A stretch of 64,000 bases of DNA, from contig JAIRKE010000054.1 of assembly GCA_031260295.1 (NCBI GenBank), positions 1 through 64,000 on the forward strand. The letters are read 5' to 3'. This stretch comes from Azonexus sp. (GTDB lineage Bacteria > Pseudomonadota > Gammaproteobacteria > Burkholderiales > Rhodocyclaceae). Shown in pieces: positions 55,577 through 64,000 of this stretch (position 1 is its first letter; every line of letters begins with the position of its first letter). Position numbers and translations under genes: made by a program. Below the pieces are notes generated by a model. It did no database searches. It was not told the origin of the DNA and saw only the letters and a program-made list of their open reading frames with translations.

Positions 55577-58255
55577 TTATACCGACATCGGATTCGGCTT
55601 GGCCGGATCCAGGTTGTACTTGACCAGGGCCGCGGCCACCTTGTCGCGCGCCATCCCGCCATCGTCGGCCAGCGCCTTGAGCGCCGCCAGCGTCACCCAG
55701 TAGCGGTCGACCTCGAAATGATGACGCAGCTTTTCACGCGTGTCGGAACGGCCGAAACCATCGGTGCCCAGGGTCACGTAAGTCCCCTTGACGAAGGGGC
55801 GAATCTGCTCGGCAAACAGCTTGACGTAGTCGGTCGCGGCGATCACCGGCCCGGCGCTGCCGGCCAGCTTCTGCTCGACATGCGAACGCTTTGCTTCCTC
55901 AAGCGGATGCAACAGGTTCCAGCGGGCCGCTTCTTGGCCATCGCGGGCCAGTTCGTTGAAACTCGGGCAGCCCCAGAGGTCGGCCTCGACGCCCCAGTCG
56001 TTCTTGAGCAATTCAGCGGCGGCGATGACTTCGCGGAAGATGGTGCCGGAACCGAGCAGTTGCACGCGCGGTCCCTTGCCAGCGGCGCCCTTCCTGAAGG
56101 CATACATGCCCTTGAGAATGTCGGCCTCGGCGCCGGCCGGCATATCCGGATGCTCGTAATTCTCGTTCATCACGGTGAGGTAGTAGAAAACGTCCTCCTG
56201 CTCGGCATTCATCCGGCGCAGGCCGTCCTGGACAATGACAGCGACTTCGTACTGGAAGGTCGGATCGTAGGAGACGCAGTTCGGCACCAGATTGGCCAGG
56301 ATCAGGCTGTGGCCGTCCTCATGCTGCAAGCCCTCGCCGTTCAGCGTGGTGCGGCCAGCCGTGCCGCCGATCAGGAAGCCACGGGCACGTTGGTCACCGG
56401 CGGCCCAGACGAGATCCATGGTGCGTTGCAGGCCAAACATCGAATAGCAGATGTAGAACGGAATGGTCTGCACGCCATGCACCGAGTAGGCGGTGGCGGC
56501 GGCGATCCAGTCGCTCATCGCACCGGCCTCGTTGATGCCTTCCTGCAATACCTGACCAGTCTTCGACTCCTTGTAGAACATCAACTGGTCATGGTCTTCC
56601 GGCACATAATTCTGGCCCTGCTGATTCCAGATACCGACGGCGCGGAACATGCCCTCCATGCCGAAAGTACGCGACTCGTCGGGCACGATGGGCACGACGT
56701 GGGAACCAACCTGCTTGTCCTTGAGCAGCATGTTCATGATGCGGACGATGGCCATGGTCGTCGACAGCTCGCGGCCTTCGCCGGAAGCCTTCAGCAGCGC
56801 CTCGAACTTATCCAGCGCCGGCACCGCCAGCGGCTCCGCCCGGCGGCGGCGGACCGGCAGGAAGCCACCGAGGTCCAGACGCCGCTGGCGCATGTACTGG
56901 TACTCCTCGGAATCCTCGGCGAATTTCAGATAGGGCAGTTCGTCGAGCTGGTCATCCGGTACCGGCAGGCCGAAGCGGTCGCGGAAGCGCCGGATCTGCT
57001 CGTGATCCAGCTTCTTCTGCTGATGCGAGATATTCATCGCCTCGCCGGCCGGGCCCATGCCGAAGCCCTTGATAGTCTTGGCCAGGATCAGCGTCGGCTG
57101 GCCCTGGTGCTCGACCGCCGCCTTGTAGGCCGAGAAGATCTTGAAAATGTCGTGGCCGCCGCGGTTCAGTTGCCAGATCTCATCGTCGGTCCAGTCGGCG
57201 ACCAGTTCCTTGAGTTCCGGCGTGTTGAAGAAGTGCTCGCGGACATAGGCGCCATTCTTGGCCTTAAAGGTCTGGTACTCGCCATCGATGCAATCCAGCA
57301 TGCGCTTTTTGAGGATGCCCTTCTTGTCGCGGGCGAACAGCGCATCCCAATGCGTGCCCCAGATCAGCTTGACGACGTTCCAGCCGGCGCCGCGGAATTC
57401 GGCCTCGAGATCCTGGATGATCTTGCCGTTGCCGCGCACCGGGCCATCCAGGCGTTGCAGGTTGCAATTGATGACGAAAATCAGATTGTCCAGCTTCTCG
57501 CGCCCGGCCATGCCGATGGCGCCGAGCGACTCGACCTCATCGGTCTCGCCATCGCCGAGGAAGGCCCAGACCTTGCGCTGTTCGGCCTTCTTCGCATCGA
57601 TCAGGCCACGCGAGGCGAGGTATTTCATGAAACGGGCCTGATAGATGGCCTGGATCGGGCCGAGGCCCATCGACACGGTCGGGAATTGCCAGAAGTCCGG
57701 CATCAGCCACGGGTGCGGGTAAGAGGAAATGCCCTGGCCGCCGGTTTCCTGGCGGAAATGATCCATCTGCTCCTCGCTCAGGCGGCCGAGCAGGAAGGCG
57801 CGGGCATAGATGCCGGGCACCGAATGACCCTGGAAGAAAATCAGGTCACCGTCGTGCGTCGACGACGGGGCGTGCCAGAAATGCGAAAAGCCGACGTCGT
57901 ACAACGCGGCGGCCGAGGCAAAGGAAGCGATGTGGCCGCCGACGTTGGTGTCCTTGTTGGCGCGCACGACCATGGCCATGGCATTCCAGCGGATGTAGGA
58001 GTGAATCTTGATCTCCATGTCCGGGTTGCCCGGATACTTCGGCTGCTGGTCGGCGGGGATGGTGTTGATGTACTCGGTGTTGGCCGAGTATGGGATGTCG
58101 ATACCCTCCGCGCGCGCCTGACCGATCAGTTTCTCGATCAGGAAGTGAGCGCGGTCGGCGCCCTCCTGGGTAATGACGCCATCGAGGGCGTCCATCCATT
58201 CCTTGGTTTCCTGCGGATCGTGATCGGCAGGCAGGGCGCTGGGCTGATCGGCCAT
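55577..58255 (-). CDS. aceE: Pyruvate dehydrogenase E1, homodimeric type
   Basis: 892 aa, standard for AceE. The thiamine-diphosphate motif is KVWAFLGDGETDEVESLGAIGMAGREKLDNLIFVINCN. HFWHAPSSTHDGDLIFFQGHSVPGIYARAFL and the regulatory-loop region QTIPFYICYSMFG are family blocks. It decarboxylates pyruvate and acetylates the lipoyl groups of AceF. It is the first gene of aceE-aceF-lpdA. Confidence 0.98.
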   Translation of the reverse strand: MADQPSALPADHDPQETKEWMDALDGVITQEGADRAHFLIEKLIGQARAEGIDIPYSANTEYINTIPADQQPKYPGNPDMEIKIHSYIRWNAMAMVVRANKDTNVGGHIASFASAAALYDVGFSHFWHAPSSTHDGDLIFFQGHSVPGIYARAFLLGRLSEEQMDHFRQETGGQGISSYPHPWLMPDFWQFPTVSMGLGPIQAIYQARFMKYLASRGLIDAKKAEQRKVWAFLGDGETDEVESLGAIGMAGREKLDNLIFVINCNLQRLDGPVRGNGKIIQDLEAEFRGAGWNVVKLIWGTHWDALFARDKKGILKKRMLDCIDGEYQTFKAKNGAYVREHFFNTPELKELVADWTDDEIWQLNRGGHDIFKIFSAYKAAVEHQGQPTLILAKTIKGFGMGPAGEAMNISHQQKKLDHEQIRRFRDRFGLPVPDDQLDELPYLKFAEDSEEYQYMRQRRLDLGGFLPVRRRRAEPLAVPALDKFEALLKASGEGRELSTTMAIVRIMNMLLKDKQVGSHVVPIVPDESRTFGMEGMFRAVGIWNQQGQNYVPEDHDQLMFYKESKTGQVLQEGINEAGAMSDWIAAATAYSVHGVQTIPFYICYSMFGLQRTMDLVWAAGDQRARGFLIGGTAGRTTLNGEGLQHEDGHSLILANLVPNCVSYDPTFQYEVAVIVQDGLRRMNAEQEDVFYYLTVMNENYEHPDMPAGAEADILKGMYAFRKGAAGKGPRVQLLGSGTIFREVIAAAELLKNDWGVEADLWGCPSFNELARDGQEAARWNLLHPLEEAKRSHVEQKLAGSAGPVIAATDYVKLFAEQIRPFVKGTYVTLGTDGFGRSDTREKLRHHFEVDRYWVTLAALKALADDGGMARDKVAAALVKYNLDPAKPNPMSV

Positions 58256-58363
58256 GATTCGTCTCCTTGGTGGTTGCGTTCGCCAGTACAGCAGAACGAC
58301 TTTAACGCTTTACGGCGGCCAGCGGGCAGCTCGACGACTCCAAAACCCTGGCCGACATCCCGC

Positions 58364-58392
58364 ATTGTAAAAACAATATTCGTATCGTGCAA
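58364..58392 (-). promoter_or_regulatory. Predicted sigma-70 promoter of aceE
   Basis: TTGCAC (58392-58387) and TACAAT (58369-58364) are spaced by exactly 17 bases on the minus strand, about 110 bases upstream of the aceE ATG. The AATATT...AATATT inverted repeat overlapping the -35 could be a regulator site. Confidence 0.5.
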
Positions 58393-58437
58393 TATTATTG
58401 CTCGCAGTTTTTGCCTTTCGCTGCCGCATGAGTTGCT

Positions 58438-58488
58438 CACGCGAAGGCGCGAAGAGATAAAAGGGAGTTTCCTTCGCGTCTTCGCGTG
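58438..58488. repeat. Hairpin repeat of the CGCGAAGGCGCGAAG type, copy 1
   Basis: CACGCGAAGGCGCGAAG (58438-58454) and CTTCGCGTCTTCGCGTG (58472-58488) pair at 16 of 17 positions around a 17-base loop. A second, degraded copy follows at about 58598-58658. Confidence 0.7.
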
Positions 58489-58501
58489 CATCCAACCTCT
58501 T

Positions 58502-58543
58502 TTGCTCAATGCATTGAGTAAAATTGCTCAGCATGTCGAGTAA
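58502..58543. promoter_or_regulatory. Two tandem 20-bp dyads upstream of the restriction-modification gene
   Basis: TTGCTCAATGCATTGAGTAA (58502-58521; its 14-bp centre is a perfect palindrome) and TTGCTCAGCATGTCGAGTAA (58524-58543) share the frame TTGCTCA-N7-GAGTAA and start 22 bases apart, two helical turns. This is the layout of a cooperative repressor or activator operator, such as a C-protein box. No regulator gene is recognised beside it. Confidence 0.55.
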
Positions 58544-58636
58544 AACGTCCTACCCACGCCCCCAACCCGTTATGCATTGGACGAGCGAGTGAATTTCCCG
58601 CGCGAAGAAAGACATGCCTGGTTTGTTTGTTTTTCA

Positions 58637-58658
58637 CTTCGCGCCTTCGCGTGCATCG
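58637..58658. repeat. Right arm of hairpin repeat, copy 2
   Basis: CTTCGCGCCTTCGCGTGCAT repeats the right arm of copy 1 almost exactly. Its left arm (near 58598-58608) is badly decayed. Confidence 0.55.
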
Positions 58659-58726
58659 GAATGCAGGGGATGACACTATAAGCGAAGACCTCGAACCCAA
58701 CCGCTAGCGCCAATTTCCAAGCCATC

Positions 58727-61585
58727 ATGACCCCTCACCAATTCCTCGCCAAATGGCGCAATGTCGAGCTGAAAGAGCGCACCGCGTCGCAGAGCCACTT
58801 CAACGACTTGTGCCGCCTGCTTGGCATCGAAGACCCCATCGCCGCCGACCCGAAAGGCGAATGGTTCACCTTCGAGAAGGGCGCCACCAAAACCGGCGGC
58901 GGCGAGGGTTGGGCCGATGTCTGGCGCAAGGGATGCTTCGCCTGGGAATACAAAGGCCGCGCCGCCAATCTCGACAAGGCCTTCGATCAACTCCTGCGCT
59001 ACTCCATCGCGCTGGAAAGCCCGCCGCTGTTGATCGTCTCCGACATGGAGCGCATCCGCATCCACACCAACTGGACCAACACCGTCCAGCAAGTGCGCGA
59101 AATCGCCCTCGATGATCTCTCCGACGCAGCCAAGCGCGAATTGCTGCGCGATTGCTTCCTCGACCCGGAAAAACTGCGCCCCACCCAGACCCGCCAGATG
59201 CTGACCGAGAACGCCGCACGCGAATTCGCCGCGCTGGCGCAACGGCTACGCGAACGCGGGCACGAAGCACACACCGTCGCCCACTTCGTCAATCGTCTGG
59301 TCTTCTGCATGTTCGCCGAGGACGTGAACCTGCTGCCGAACAAAATGTTCCAGCGCATGCTGGAAGCCACTCGCTCGGCCCCCGATCAATTTGCCCACCA
59401 TGCCCGTACCCTGTTCGGGGCAATGAAATCCGGCGGCATGGTCGGCTTCGAGAAAGTGGACTGGTTCAACGGCGGCCTGTTCGACGACGACAGCGCCTTG
59501 CCGCTGGAACGCGCCGATATCGACAATCTACTCGCCGCCGCCAAACTCGACTGGTCGGAAATCGACCCCTCCATTCTCGGCACCCTGTTCGAGCGCGGGC
59601 TGGACCCGGACAAGCGCAGCCAACTCGGCGCGCACTACACCGACCGCGACAAAATCATGCAGATCGTCCGGCCGGTCATCGTCGAACCGCTCCAGCGCGA
59701 ATGGGCGGAAGCCAAAGCCCGGATCGAGGCGGAATTGGAGAAAGCCGATACCAAGAAAGGCGGCGCCAGCACCAAAGCCCTCAACGCCGCCACCGCCATC
59801 CATCGGGAATTTCTCGAACGCCTGAAGCATTTCCGCATCCTCGACCCCGCCTGCGGCTCCGGCAATTTTTTGAATCTCGGGCTGCTCGCGCTGAAAGACA
59901 TCGAACACCGCGCCAATCTCGAAGCCGAAGCCCTCGGCCTGCAACGCCAATTTCCCGGCGTCGGCCCGGAAAACGTGCTCGGTATCGAACTCAACCCCTA
60001 CGCGGCGGAACTGGCGCGCGTTTCGGTGTGGATCGGCGAGATTCAATGGATGCGGCGCAATGGGTTTGAGGCTTCGCGTAATCCGGTTCTGCGGTCTCTG
60101 AACACCATTGAGAATCGGGATGCGCTGCTCAACGCGGATGGAACGGAAGCCGCATGGCCCGAAGCCGATGCAATTGTCGGCAACCCGCCGTTTCTGGGCG
60201 GCAGCAAAAAGCGCGGCGAATTGGGCGACGACTACTTTAACCGCCTAAACGCCGCATTCGACAAGCACGTCCCCGGCGGCGCGGATTTGGTGTGCTACTG
60301 GTTTCATAAAGCACAGCAGCAAATCGAAGCCGGTAAGCTGCAAGCCGCAGGACTGGTCGCCACACAAGCAATCCGTGCCGGCAGCAATCGCAACGTATTG
60401 GATGCCATCGTCGCCGACGCAAAAATATTTGAAGCATGGAGCGATGAGCCGTGGGTCAATGAGGGCGCAGCGGTGCGCGTATCACTAATCGGATTTGGCA
60501 ATGTCGACACGCAGCACGCCCATCTCGATGGAAAACTCGTGGCCGCTATCAATGCAGATTTGACGGCTGGTGGGAATAATCAAATCAATCTGACGGAGGA
60601 AAAACCGTTGGCGGAGAATGCAGCAACCGCATTTGAAGGAACGAAAAAATATGGCGATTTTGATGTTGCTGGAGAGGTCGCTCGTGCTTGGTTGACGCAA
60701 CCCAACCCCAACGGAAAAAACAACAGCTGGGTTGTAAAACCTTGGGCAAACGGCCAAGACATCGCCAAGCGTCCGTCCGATACATGGATTATCGACTTCG
60801 GGACAAATATGCCAGAAGCCGAAGCATCACTATTTGAGGTGCCATACCAATACGCTTTGGAACACGTAAAGCCATACCGTCAAACCGTTAAGCGCGAGCG
60901 CACTCGACTGAATTGGTGGCGCCATGAAGAAGCACGAGTTGCCATGCGCCGCGCTATTAGCCCGCTTGACAGGTTCATTGCTACCCCTCGTGTTGCCAAG
61001 CATCGCTACTTCGTATGGCTGTCGAGCATAGTCTTGCCGGACACGAGGCTTTGTGTCATTACCCGCTCCGACGATGCTACGCTCGGCATACTCTCAAGCC
61101 GGATTCATCTGATCTGGGCTTTGGCAAATGCCTCCATGCACGGCGTAGGGAATGACCCGACTTACAACGTTGCATCCTGCTTCGAGACCTTCCCTTTTCC
61201 CGAAGGATTCACGCCCGCTGACACCAAAAGCGGCGCACCCGACACACCGCAAGCCAAAGCCATCGCCGAAGCCGCCAAGCATCTCAACGCGCTGCGTAAC
61301 AACTGGCTCAACCCACCCGAATGGACAGACTGGGTCATCACGCCGGAAGAAGAAAAAGCCAACTTCCCCAAACGCCCCGTCGCCAAACCTGGCTTCGAGG
61401 CCGACCTGAAAAAACGCACCCTGACCAACCTCTACAACCAACGCCCGGCATGGCTTGACATGGCGCACAAAAGCCTGGACGAAGCCGTCGCCACCGCCTA
61501 TGGCTGGACAGACTACACCCCTTACATACCCGACGACGAAATCCTGGCGCGGTTGTTTAGGCTGAATCAGGAGAGGGCATATTGA
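58727..61585 (+). CDS. MmeI-like single-chain restriction-modification enzyme (type IIG/IIL)
   Basis: 952 aa. The N-terminal nuclease has Asp64-X9-Glu74-Tyr-Lys76 (ADVWRKGCFAWEYKG), the same D-X9-ExK spacing as MmeI. A helical linker leads to the gamma-class N6-adenine methyltransferase with DPACGSGNFLNLG (373-384) and NPPFLGG (486-492). The region of about 600-810 is the expected target-recognition domain and is AT-richer than both flanks. A helical C-terminus follows. Such enzymes both cut and methylate DNA with one specificity domain, as an anti-phage system. All catalytic residues are present. It stands alone, with no separate R or S gene recognised. Confidence 0.88.
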   Translation: MTPHQFLAKWRNVELKERTASQSHFNDLCRLLGIEDPIAADPKGEWFTFEKGATKTGGGEGWADVWRKGCFAWEYKGRAANLDKAFDQLLRYSIALESPPLLIVSDMERIRIHTNWTNTVQQVREIALDDLSDAAKRELLRDCFLDPEKLRPTQTRQMLTENAAREFAALAQRLRERGHEAHTVAHFVNRLVFCMFAEDVNLLPNKMFQRMLEATRSAPDQFAHHARTLFGAMKSGGMVGFEKVDWFNGGLFDDDSALPLERADIDNLLAAAKLDWSEIDPSILGTLFERGLDPDKRSQLGAHYTDRDKIMQIVRPVIVEPLQREWAEAKARIEAELEKADTKKGGASTKALNAATAIHREFLERLKHFRILDPACGSGNFLNLGLLALKDIEHRANLEAEALGLQRQFPGVGPENVLGIELNPYAAELARVSVWIGEIQWMRRNGFEASRNPVLRSLNTIENRDALLNADGTEAAWPEADAIVGNPPFLGGSKKRGELGDDYFNRLNAAFDKHVPGGADLVCYWFHKAQQQIEAGKLQAAGLVATQAIRAGSNRNVLDAIVADAKIFEAWSDEPWVNEGAAVRVSLIGFGNVDTQHAHLDGKLVAAINADLTAGGNNQINLTEEKPLAENAATAFEGTKKYGDFDVAGEVARAWLTQPNPNGKNNSWVVKPWANGQDIAKRPSDTWIIDFGTNMPEAEASLFEVPYQYALEHVKPYRQTVKRERTRLNWWRHEEARVAMRRAISPLDRFIATPRVAKHRYFVWLSSIVLPDTRLCVITRSDDATLGILSSRIHLIWALANASMHGVGNDPTYNVASCFETFPFPEGFTPADTKSGAPDTPQAKAIAEAAKHLNALRNNWLNPPEWTDWVITPEEEKANFPKRPVAKPGFEADLKKRTLTNLYNQRPAWLDMAHKSLDEAVATAYGWTDYTPYIPDDEILARLFRLNQERAY

Positions 61586-61634
61586 AATTCCTACGTCTCT
61601 CAATTCACTATCCTAAATGTAGTTAGATTTTTCG

Positions 61635-62351
61635 ATGGCAGAAACACTCGAAGCTCGGTTTGCGAAATTCCTGGAACATACGATTGGTGCTGAATCTATC
61701 GACGCACTTCATGCTCCGGGCCCAAATGATTCAAGAATGGCTGATTATTATTTATCTGGTCGGAGAATTGTAGCAGAGGTAAAGTCGCTCAAAGCAGATC
61801 AGATAGCTAAGGGTGCCGCAGTAGTAGATGAACACTTATTCGATAAGGGGATAGTTGTCTTCGGGGATTTGCCATCGTCAAGATTTACGGATAATCCAGA
61901 TGAAGAAAAAGCCCTTAGGCTCAAAATCCAAGCCAAGATGACAAGTCGAATAAAAAAGGTATGTAGCGAAGCTAATAAACAAATAACGAAACAATTCGAG
62001 AGCCTTTCTCACTTGGCAACCGGTGTTTTGATATTAATCAACGAAAATAACACCAGCATGCACCCCAGTATGGTTGCCGAGCGGGTTTTCGAATATGCAG
62101 CGTCGCAACCGCGAAGCATTCACTACTGCCTTATGATATTCGAATCTCACAAAGTCAAAGCAATGGGTAAATTGCTTCCCTATCCAGTGCTTCTAGATTT
62201 AACTCGTAGTGCTCGCCAAAGGCGTTCACTGGGTTTTTTACAGTCAATCCATTGGCAATGGGCAAAAACCTATGGCCACACGGAAAGGATACTATCTAGC
62301 GAAAGAAACCCAATTGCGTACTATCCAGAATATCTTATATTCGGTGAGTAG
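61635..62351 (+). CDS. AT-rich hypothetical protein, candidate PD-(D/E)XK nuclease
   Basis: 238 aa, not recognised as a named family. RMADYYLSGRRIVAEVKSLKADQ places Asp37, Glu48 and Lys50 in a D-X10-E-V-K pattern typical of restriction-endonuclease folds. There is no signal peptide or membrane segment. Base composition is far lower in GC than the genome average, pointing to recent transfer. It follows the MmeI-like gene by 49 bases on the same strand, so a defence role is suggested but not shown. Confidence 0.6.
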   Translation: MAETLEARFAKFLEHTIGAESIDALHAPGPNDSRMADYYLSGRRIVAEVKSLKADQIAKGAAVVDEHLFDKGIVVFGDLPSSRFTDNPDEEKALRLKIQAKMTSRIKKVCSEANKQITKQFESLSHLATGVLILINENNTSMHPSMVAERVFEYAASQPRSIHYCLMIFESHKVKAMGKLLPYPVLLDLTRSARQRRSLGFLQSIHWQWAKTYGHTERILSSERNPIAYYPEYLIFGE

Positions 62352-62415
62352 CGAACCTGTCTAACCCGAGGATCAGCTTCGAATTTCGTTTCCCTAAGGT
62401 CGCCCGCGCGATGCG

Positions 62416-62640
62416 TTATCGCACGATTTTGTTAATCGGTAATTCCAGGATGTCCTCTGCCCCTGCGGCTTTCAGGCGGGGGATGAGGATATTCACACTT
62501 GATTTATCGGCAACGGTGGTCAGTGCATAGCCGTTCAAACCGTGTAGCTGACTGATGGTGGGGCGCTTCATGGCGGGTAATTCTGCGATGATGGCATCAA
62601 GACATTCGGCAACACCCATGAGGGTCAGTATCAAATACAA
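62416..62640 (-). pseudogene. C-terminal remnant of long-form HisG (ATP phosphoribosyltransferase)
   Basis: 74 aa. AECLDAIIAELPAMKRPTISQLHGLNGYALTTVADKSSVNILIPRLKAAGAEDILELPINKIVR fits the histidine-binding regulatory domain at the end of long-form HisG (LLP.xKSPTIS.L and LIPRLKAAGA.. ILE.PINKI). No catalytic HisG domain lies upstream on this strand. It is therefore a gene fragment, or less likely a stand-alone regulatory domain. The remaining bases of 62352-62774 hold no other gene. Confidence 0.6.
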
Positions 62641-62734
62641 AGTGGCCGAAAATTTTCGTCGCTACGCCGCTGCCTGCAAGGCCATCTTTTAATCGACGAC
62701 CATTGCGCTGCATCAAAACAGCGCCCGGCCCGAT

Positions 62735-62743
62735 TGCTATAAT
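62735..62743 (+). promoter_or_regulatory. Extended -10 promoter of iorA
   Basis: TGCTATAAT is a perfect extended -10 (TG-N-TATAAT). There is no -35 match, as is usual for extended -10 promoters. It lies 31 bases before the iorA ATG. Confidence 0.65.
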
Positions 62744-62774
62744 TGGTGGCTTTGCATTGCTTACAGGAGCGAAC

Positions 62775-64000
62775 ATGGCAGCTCTAATGCCCGCCCCGGC
62801 CGCCAGCCGGCACCTAATGTCCGGCAACGAAGCCGTCGCCCGCGCTGTTTGGGAAGCCGGCGTCAAGGTCGCCGCCGCCTATCCGGGAACGCCGTCGACG
62901 GAAATGATGGAAGTGGTCTCGACCTACCCGGACATCTACGCCGAGTGGTCGGTCAACGAGAAGGTTTCGTTGGAAGTCGCCATCGGCGCCGCCTACGCCG
63001 GCTCGCGCGCCTTCTGCTGCATGAAGCACGTCGGCATGAACGTCGCCTCCGACGCGCTGATGACCCTGACTTTGACCGGCGTCATCGGCGGCCTGGTAAT
63101 CGCTATCGCCGACGACGTTGGCCTCTCCTCCTCGCAGAATGAGCAGGATTCCCGCTACTGGGGCCGCTTCGCCCACGTGCCGGTGTTCGAGCCGGCCGAC
63201 TCGCAGGAAGCCTACGACATGACCAAGCTCGCCTACGAGCTGTCGGAGCGTTTCCAGGTGCCGGTGATCTTGCGCATGACCACGCGCATCAACCACGTCA
63301 AGGCGCTGGTTACCGTCGGCGAGCGCGTGCCGCACGCAGGGGCCGGCTTCAAGAAGGAGCCGGGGCGTTTCGTGATGGTGCCGGGCAATGCCGGCAAGCG
63401 CATTCCGCTGATGTTCCAGCGCGATGTCGAATTGCGCGCGGCGGCCGAAAACTCGCCGCTCAACATCATCGAGGACGGCAGCGATAAACGGGTCGGTTTC
63501 ATCACCTCCGGCCCGGCCTACATGCATGTTAAGGAAGCCTTCCCTGACGCGCCGGTGCTCAAGCTCGGCTTTTCGCATCCGCTACCGTTCGAGAAATGCC
63601 GCGCCTTGGCGGCGCTGGTCGAGCAGATCGTCGTCGTCGAGGAAGTCGAGCCGCTGGTCGAGACCGAGTTGAAAGCCCAGGGCCTGGAGGTGTTGGGCAA
63701 GGAAATCCTGCCGTTGCAGGGCGAGTTGTCGCCGAACGTGCTGCGGCCGGCGATCGCCCGGCTGCTCGGCGAACCGGAGCCGAAGCAAGCGCCGTTCGCG
63801 CCGCTGGCGGTGTTCCCGCGGCCGCCGACCATGTGCGTGGCCTGCCCGCATCTCGGCGTCTATTACACGCTGTCGCAGGTGCGCAATATCAACATCGCCG
63901 GTGATATCGGCTGTTACACGCTGGGCGCGGGGCATCCGTGGAACGCGCTCGACACTTGCGTCTCGATGGGCGCTTCGATGGGCGTCGCGCTGGGCATGGA
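62775..64000 (+). CDS. iorA: Indolepyruvate:ferredoxin oxidoreductase, alpha subunit (partial)
   Basis: The first 408 residues are present; the gene runs off the window. ATG 62775 has CAGGAG five bases upstream. The pyrimidine domain has LMSGNEAVARAVWEAGVKVAAAYPGTPSTEMMEV and SVNEKVSLEVAIGAAYAGSRAFCCMKHVGMNVASD, and the thiamine-diphosphate domain has MCVACPHLGVYY and IAGDIGCYTLGAGHPWNALDTCVSMGASMGVALG. It oxidatively decarboxylates aryl pyruvates to aryl-acetyl-CoA with ferredoxin. The beta subunit and Fe-S C-terminus would lie beyond the window. Confidence 0.93.
   Translation, partial: MAALMPAPAASRHLMSGNEAVARAVWEAGVKVAAAYPGTPSTEMMEVVSTYPDIYAEWSVNEKVSLEVAIGAAYAGSRAFCCMKHVGMNVASDALMTLTLTGVIGGLVIAIADDVGLSSSQNEQDSRYWGRFAHVPVFEPADSQEAYDMTKLAYELSERFQVPVILRMTTRINHVKALVTVGERVPHAGAGFKKEPGRFVMVPGNAGKRIPLMFQRDVELRAAAENSPLNIIEDGSDKRVGFITSGPAYMHVKEAFPDAPVLKLGFSHPLPFEKCRALAALVEQIVVVEEVEPLVETELKAQGLEVLGKEILPLQGELSPNVLRPAIARLLGEPEPKQAPFAPLAVFPRPPTMCVACPHLGVYYTLSQVRNINIAGDIGCYTLGAGHPWNALDTCVSMGASMGVALGM

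Noticed and set aside
54890..58543. Very long open frame (about 1200 codons) on the plus strand opposite aceE/aceF
   Set aside because: It is the antisense shadow of two certain genes in a GC-rich genome; its translation is low-complexity Ala/Arg/Val-rich with no domain.

Overview
The window is a GC-rich chromosomal segment of a betaproteobacterium, most likely a Rhodocyclales member of the Dechloromonas/Azonexus/Accumulibacter type. This rests on gene content and order, not on an rRNA gene: pst-pho operon, rsmI/yraN/diaA/dolP block, class A RNase P RNA, Gcr membrane family, AceE-type PDH with lipoylated E3, and flavocytochrome c sulfide dehydrogenase. No rRNA or tRNA gene, CRISPR array or complete insertion sequence was seen.

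Layout. 1-5316: phosphate regulon pstS-pstC-pstA-pstB-phoU-phoB-phoR on the minus strand behind a very clear Pho box. 5415-7900: a methyltransferase and a ferric-reductase-like flavoprotein. 8017-10674: a three-part fusion lipoprotein (polysaccharide deacetylase + caspase-like + TPR). 11151-11543: RNase P RNA. 11581-14752: Lrp regulator divergent from a type-2 leuA, with helically phased repeats between them, then a methyltransferase. 14941-20495: lipoprotein, pyrC, rsmI/yraN divergent pair, SIS-domain protein, double-BON lipoprotein, rfaE2, MAPEG protein. 20583-22609: transglutaminase-like, HDOD, ssb. 22733-29192: sulfide oxidation (SQR-like flavoprotein, FccA and FccB), a chemoreceptor and cytochrome c4. 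29265-35970: MFS, uvrA, dgkA, diguanylate cyclase and a solute-binding protein. 36029-44913: AddA/AddB-like helicase-nuclease genes separated by a GmrSD-like type IV restriction gene and a PIN/Phd toxin-antitoxin pair. 45108-50035: OmpA, Gcr, CoA transferase. 50227-51944: sixA and ppk2 behind a second candidate Pho box. 52192-58255: aceE-aceF-lpdA. 58727-62351: an MmeI-like single-protein restriction-modification enzyme and an AT-rich candidate nuclease. 62416-62640: a HisG C-terminal remnant. 62775 to the end: iorA (partial).

Cross-cutting observations. Small non-autonomous inverted-repeat elements (126-261 bp) sit against gene ends. In four cases the TAG stop codon of the upstream gene lies inside the element's terminal repeat: the methyltransferase at 14752, rsmI, yraN and ppk2. 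Two of the elements share an internal core of about 104 bp although their termini differ. Phosphate-starvation control appears to reach the polyphosphate kinase gene through a Pho box in front of sixA. Two accessory blocks carry restriction or defence genes, one between addB and addA and one downstream of the PDH operon. The second is preceded by two 20-bp dyads spaced 22 bp apart, which look like an operator. All assignments come from reading the sequence; no database search was run.
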